A DNA stretch of 64,000 nucleotides from the NCBI GenBank assembly GCA_016841445.1, contig JAENZD010000001.1, positions 1,116,001 to 1,180,000 of the forward strand, in the 5' to 3' direction. The translations under genes were made by a program, and so were the position numbers. Below the pieces are notes generated by a model, which saw only the letters and a list, made by a program, of their open reading frames with translations, was not told where the DNA came from and ran no database searches. The DNA comes from Anaerolineaceae bacterium. Lineage in GTDB: Bacteria; Chloroflexota; Anaerolineae; Anaerolineales; Anaerolineaceae. Positions within the stretch are counted from its first letter, which is position 1; the number at the start of each line of letters is the position of its first letter. Positions 62,235 to 64,000 of the stretch are shown piece by piece.

Positions 62235-62262
62235 AGGCTGGATACCTGGTGATATCCAGCCT
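62235..62262 (+). terminator. Terminator of the LysM protein gene
   Basis: AGGCTGGATA/TATCCAGCCT (10 bp, 8-base loop) followed by TTCATTTAATTT. Confidence 0.8.
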
Positions 62263-62275
62263 TTCATTTAATTTA

Positions 62276-63223
62276 TTAAGCTTCTTCGAGATCCTCAAGG
62301 TAGCGTGTCGCCTGGATAGCGGCTGCGGCACCCATCCCTGCCGAGGTAATAACTTGCCTGAAGACAGGATCTGCTACTTCTCCTCCAGCATAAATGCCTG
62401 GGATGGAGGTTTGCATAAATTTATTCGTCTTGATATAACCTTCATTATCAAGGTCTAATTGCCCAACAAACATTTCAGTGTTAGGTTTATGGCCAATGAA
62501 TATGAAGATGCCATCGGTCTCGTGAATTTGTTCTTCTCCTGTTTTCAGGTTATTTAGCTTCACAGCCTGAACAGCATCAACGCCCCGAATTTCTGTAACA
62601 GTTGTGTCCCAAATAAATTTAACCTTCGGATTTGAAAAAGCCCGCTTCTGCAAAATCGCGCCGGCACGCAGTTCATCCCGCCTGTGAATAACGGTCACAG
62701 AGTTTGCAAAACGTGTCAGAAATAGGCCTTCTTCCAGCGCGCTGTCACCGCCGCCGACCACGACAATATCTTTATTCTTAAAAAACCAGCCGTCACATGT
62801 ACCACAGTAAGAAACACCTCGACCGGTAAACTCTTTTTCTCCTGGAATACCCAGCTTCCTGTGGGTAGCTCCCGTCGTGATAATAATTGATTTTGACTTA
62901 TAAATTTTGCTATAAGTACTTATCTGGAAAGGTTTACTTTGGAAATCGACACTAATAGCCTCATCCAATTCAACTTCTGCCCCAAACCGTTCAGCTTGCA
63001 TTTGGAATAGCTGGCCTAACTCAACACCTCCAACGCCTTCAGGAAATCCGGGATAGTTCTCGATGGTATCTGTTGTCGATGCCTGCCCATGCAAGGTCAT
63101 ACCGGTCAGGACAAGTGGATTTAAATCTGCTCTGGCTGCATAAAGAGCAGCAGATAGTCCTGCAGGACCAGATCCCAAGATGATTAATTCGCGGTCAACT
63201 ATTTCTTTTTCGTTTTTTGCCAT
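62276..63223 (-). CDS. trxB: Thioredoxin reductase
   Basis: A 315-residue flavoprotein. FAD site GSGPAGLSAALYAARA near the N-terminus, redox pair CGTC in SYCGTCDGWFFK (about 139-142), NADPH site VVGGGDSALEEG with HRRDELRA marking NADPH rather than NADH use, and GIYAGGEVAD at the C-terminus. It reduces thioredoxin in the cytosol. AAGGAAG before the ATG. CATC or CAVC is more common than CGTC in this family. Confidence 0.93.
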   Translation of the reverse strand: MAKNEKEIVDRELIILGSGPAGLSAALYAARADLNPLVLTGMTLHGQASTTDTIENYPGFPEGVGGVELGQLFQMQAERFGAEVELDEAISVDFQSKPFQISTYSKIYKSKSIIITTGATHRKLGIPGEKEFTGRGVSYCGTCDGWFFKNKDIVVVGGGDSALEEGLFLTRFANSVTVIHRRDELRAGAILQKRAFSNPKVKFIWDTTVTEIRGVDAVQAVKLNNLKTGEEQIHETDGIFIFIGHKPNTEMFVGQLDLDNEGYIKTNKFMQTSIPGIYAGGEVADPVFRQVITSAGMGAAAAIQATRYLEDLEEA

Positions 63224-63437
63224 GAAACTTCCTTCTTCACTACAATTTTCTGATAATTTTGATTCAAAATTTCATATTTCATTACATTATGCAGAGTTTT
63301 CCATACTTGGTTAATAAGTGCTACCCTATAATCATGATTGATAAATATAAGAATTTCAATAATTATTATAATCCACTGCACAATTCGTCTTCATGGCATA
63401 TAATCATAGGATAAAAATCGGATCAACAAGGAAATTT

Positions 63438-64000
63438 ATGACACAAATAATTCGTAAGGCTCTTGATCAGCATCAAGATGATAAAGAAAAATTATTCCAG
63501 GAATTTTTATCATTCCTGAGAATGCCCTCTGTCTCAAATTCAAATGAACATAAAGAAGATATGCTAAAAACCGCTGATTTTCTGGTAAAAAAGCTGTCTG
63601 ATATTGGTTTCCAGCATGCAGAATCTTTTCCCACAGGTCGTCACCCAATCGTATACGCTGAATATGTTGTCGACCCGGAAAAACCTACCATCCTTTTATA
63701 TGGTCATTATGATGTTCAACCGACCGATCCCCTTGATGAATGGCGTTCTGCTCCTTTTGAACCTCATCTCGAAGGCGATTATCTCTATGCCCGCGGCGCT
63801 TCGGATATGAAAGGTCAAATTTGGGCAACCATATCCGCACTGCAATCTGTATTGCAATCAAGTGATCTGGCCATAAATGTGAAATATTTAATTGAAGGTG
63901 AAGAGGAAATTGGTTCTCCCAGTTTGGCTGGATTCATGGAAGAACATAAATCCATGCTGGCTTGTGATTTTGTTCTCAACCCGGATGCTGGTATGATTGC
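63438..64000 (+). CDS. M20 family dipeptidase/deacetylase, N-terminal part (cut by window edge)
   Basis: The ATG at 63438 with AAGG upstream opens a frame of 187 codons that runs off the right edge. Metal-site motifs are visible: LLYGHYDVQP (His and catalytic Asp), YARGASDMKGQ (bridging Asp), and LIEGEEEIGSPSL (Glu base and ligand). This pattern is that of M20/M25/M40 dipeptidases (PepV/CNDP-like). The dimerisation domain and final His ligand are beyond the window. Confidence 0.9.
   Translation, partial: MTQIIRKALDQHQDDKEKLFQEFLSFLRMPSVSNSNEHKEDMLKTADFLVKKLSDIGFQHAESFPTGRHPIVYAEYVVDPEKPTILLYGHYDVQPTDPLDEWRSAPFEPHLEGDYLYARGASDMKGQIWATISALQSVLQSSDLAINVKYLIEGEEEIGSPSLAGFMEEHKSMLACDFVLNPDAGMI

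Overview
The window carries about 50 protein genes at moderate to low GC and looks like a chromosome segment of an anaerobic Chloroflexota, probably of the Anaerolineae type. That placement is inference. It rests on lipoproteins with low-complexity Glu/Thr-Pro linkers, an ATPase-TPR-BTAD regulator, a single-chain EcfAA' ATPase, a zinc-ribbon/LysM surface protein and many CoA-metabolism and transport genes. I saw no rRNA, tRNA or CRISPR array. Both window ends cut genes: a DegV-family gene at the left (minus strand) and an M20 peptidase at the right (plus strand).

Layout. 0-4 kb: a phnD-phnC-phnE ABC importer operon for phosphonate or a related phosphorus oxyanion, with an odd extracytoplasmic domain inside PhnE. 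4-17 kb: mixed housekeeping genes, namely thioesterase, two SDRs, PepF oligopeptidase, RHH regulator, DMT exporter, a lone tyrosine recombinase, a membrane phosphatase/sulfatase-fold protein, a NifX-like protein, a HEAT protein, and an ECF vitamin-type transporter whose S component faces its AA'T genes. 17-24 kb: a GH94-type C-terminal gene remnant, an orphan response regulator, a group-2 sigma factor, a GNAT-like protein, and a translationally coupled AAC(3)-like/DUF4910 pair.

24.5-39.7 kb is the most distinctive region. Twelve minus-strand genes in near-continuous succession encode an SDR, a KAS III-like enzyme lacking two of three triad residues, a CoA-transferase, a small unknown protein, an SCP-2-type thiolase, a DUF35 Zn-ribbon partner, an alpha/beta hydrolase, and a complete branched-chain-amino-acid-type ABC importer (SBP-LivG-LivF-LivH-LivM). 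Directly upstream lies a 1071-residue SARP/BTAD-type regulator. Between the two is an extended -10 promoter preceded by three direct repeats at an exact 11-bp period, the last heptamer 8 bp from the -10. This is the geometry known for SARP operators. I read the region as a regulated import-and-acyl-CoA-conversion system whose substrate is unknown.

39.8-64 kb: RecD2 helicase, an SH3b/Fn3-like lipoprotein, a CarD-like regulator, a UbiA-like membrane protein, a HAD protein, an S10 carboxypeptidase, a Ca2+/cation exchanger, a second GNAT-like paralogue, a hydrolase, bacterioferritin, an LCP cell-wall ligase, a fused permease-like protein, ADP-forming acyl-CoA synthetase, a NagD-like phosphatase, a Tat-exported L,D-transpeptidase, HemW, a LysM protein, thioredoxin reductase and an M20 peptidase. 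Hidden at 49.17-49.38 kb is a compact minus-strand unit with a perfect consensus promoter (TTGACA-17-TATAAT), a 23-codon reading frame and a 13-bp-stem terminator. It is a good candidate for an undescribed micropeptide or dual-function small RNA. The L,D-transpeptidase and LysM genes appear to be read from leaderless or nearly leaderless transcripts.
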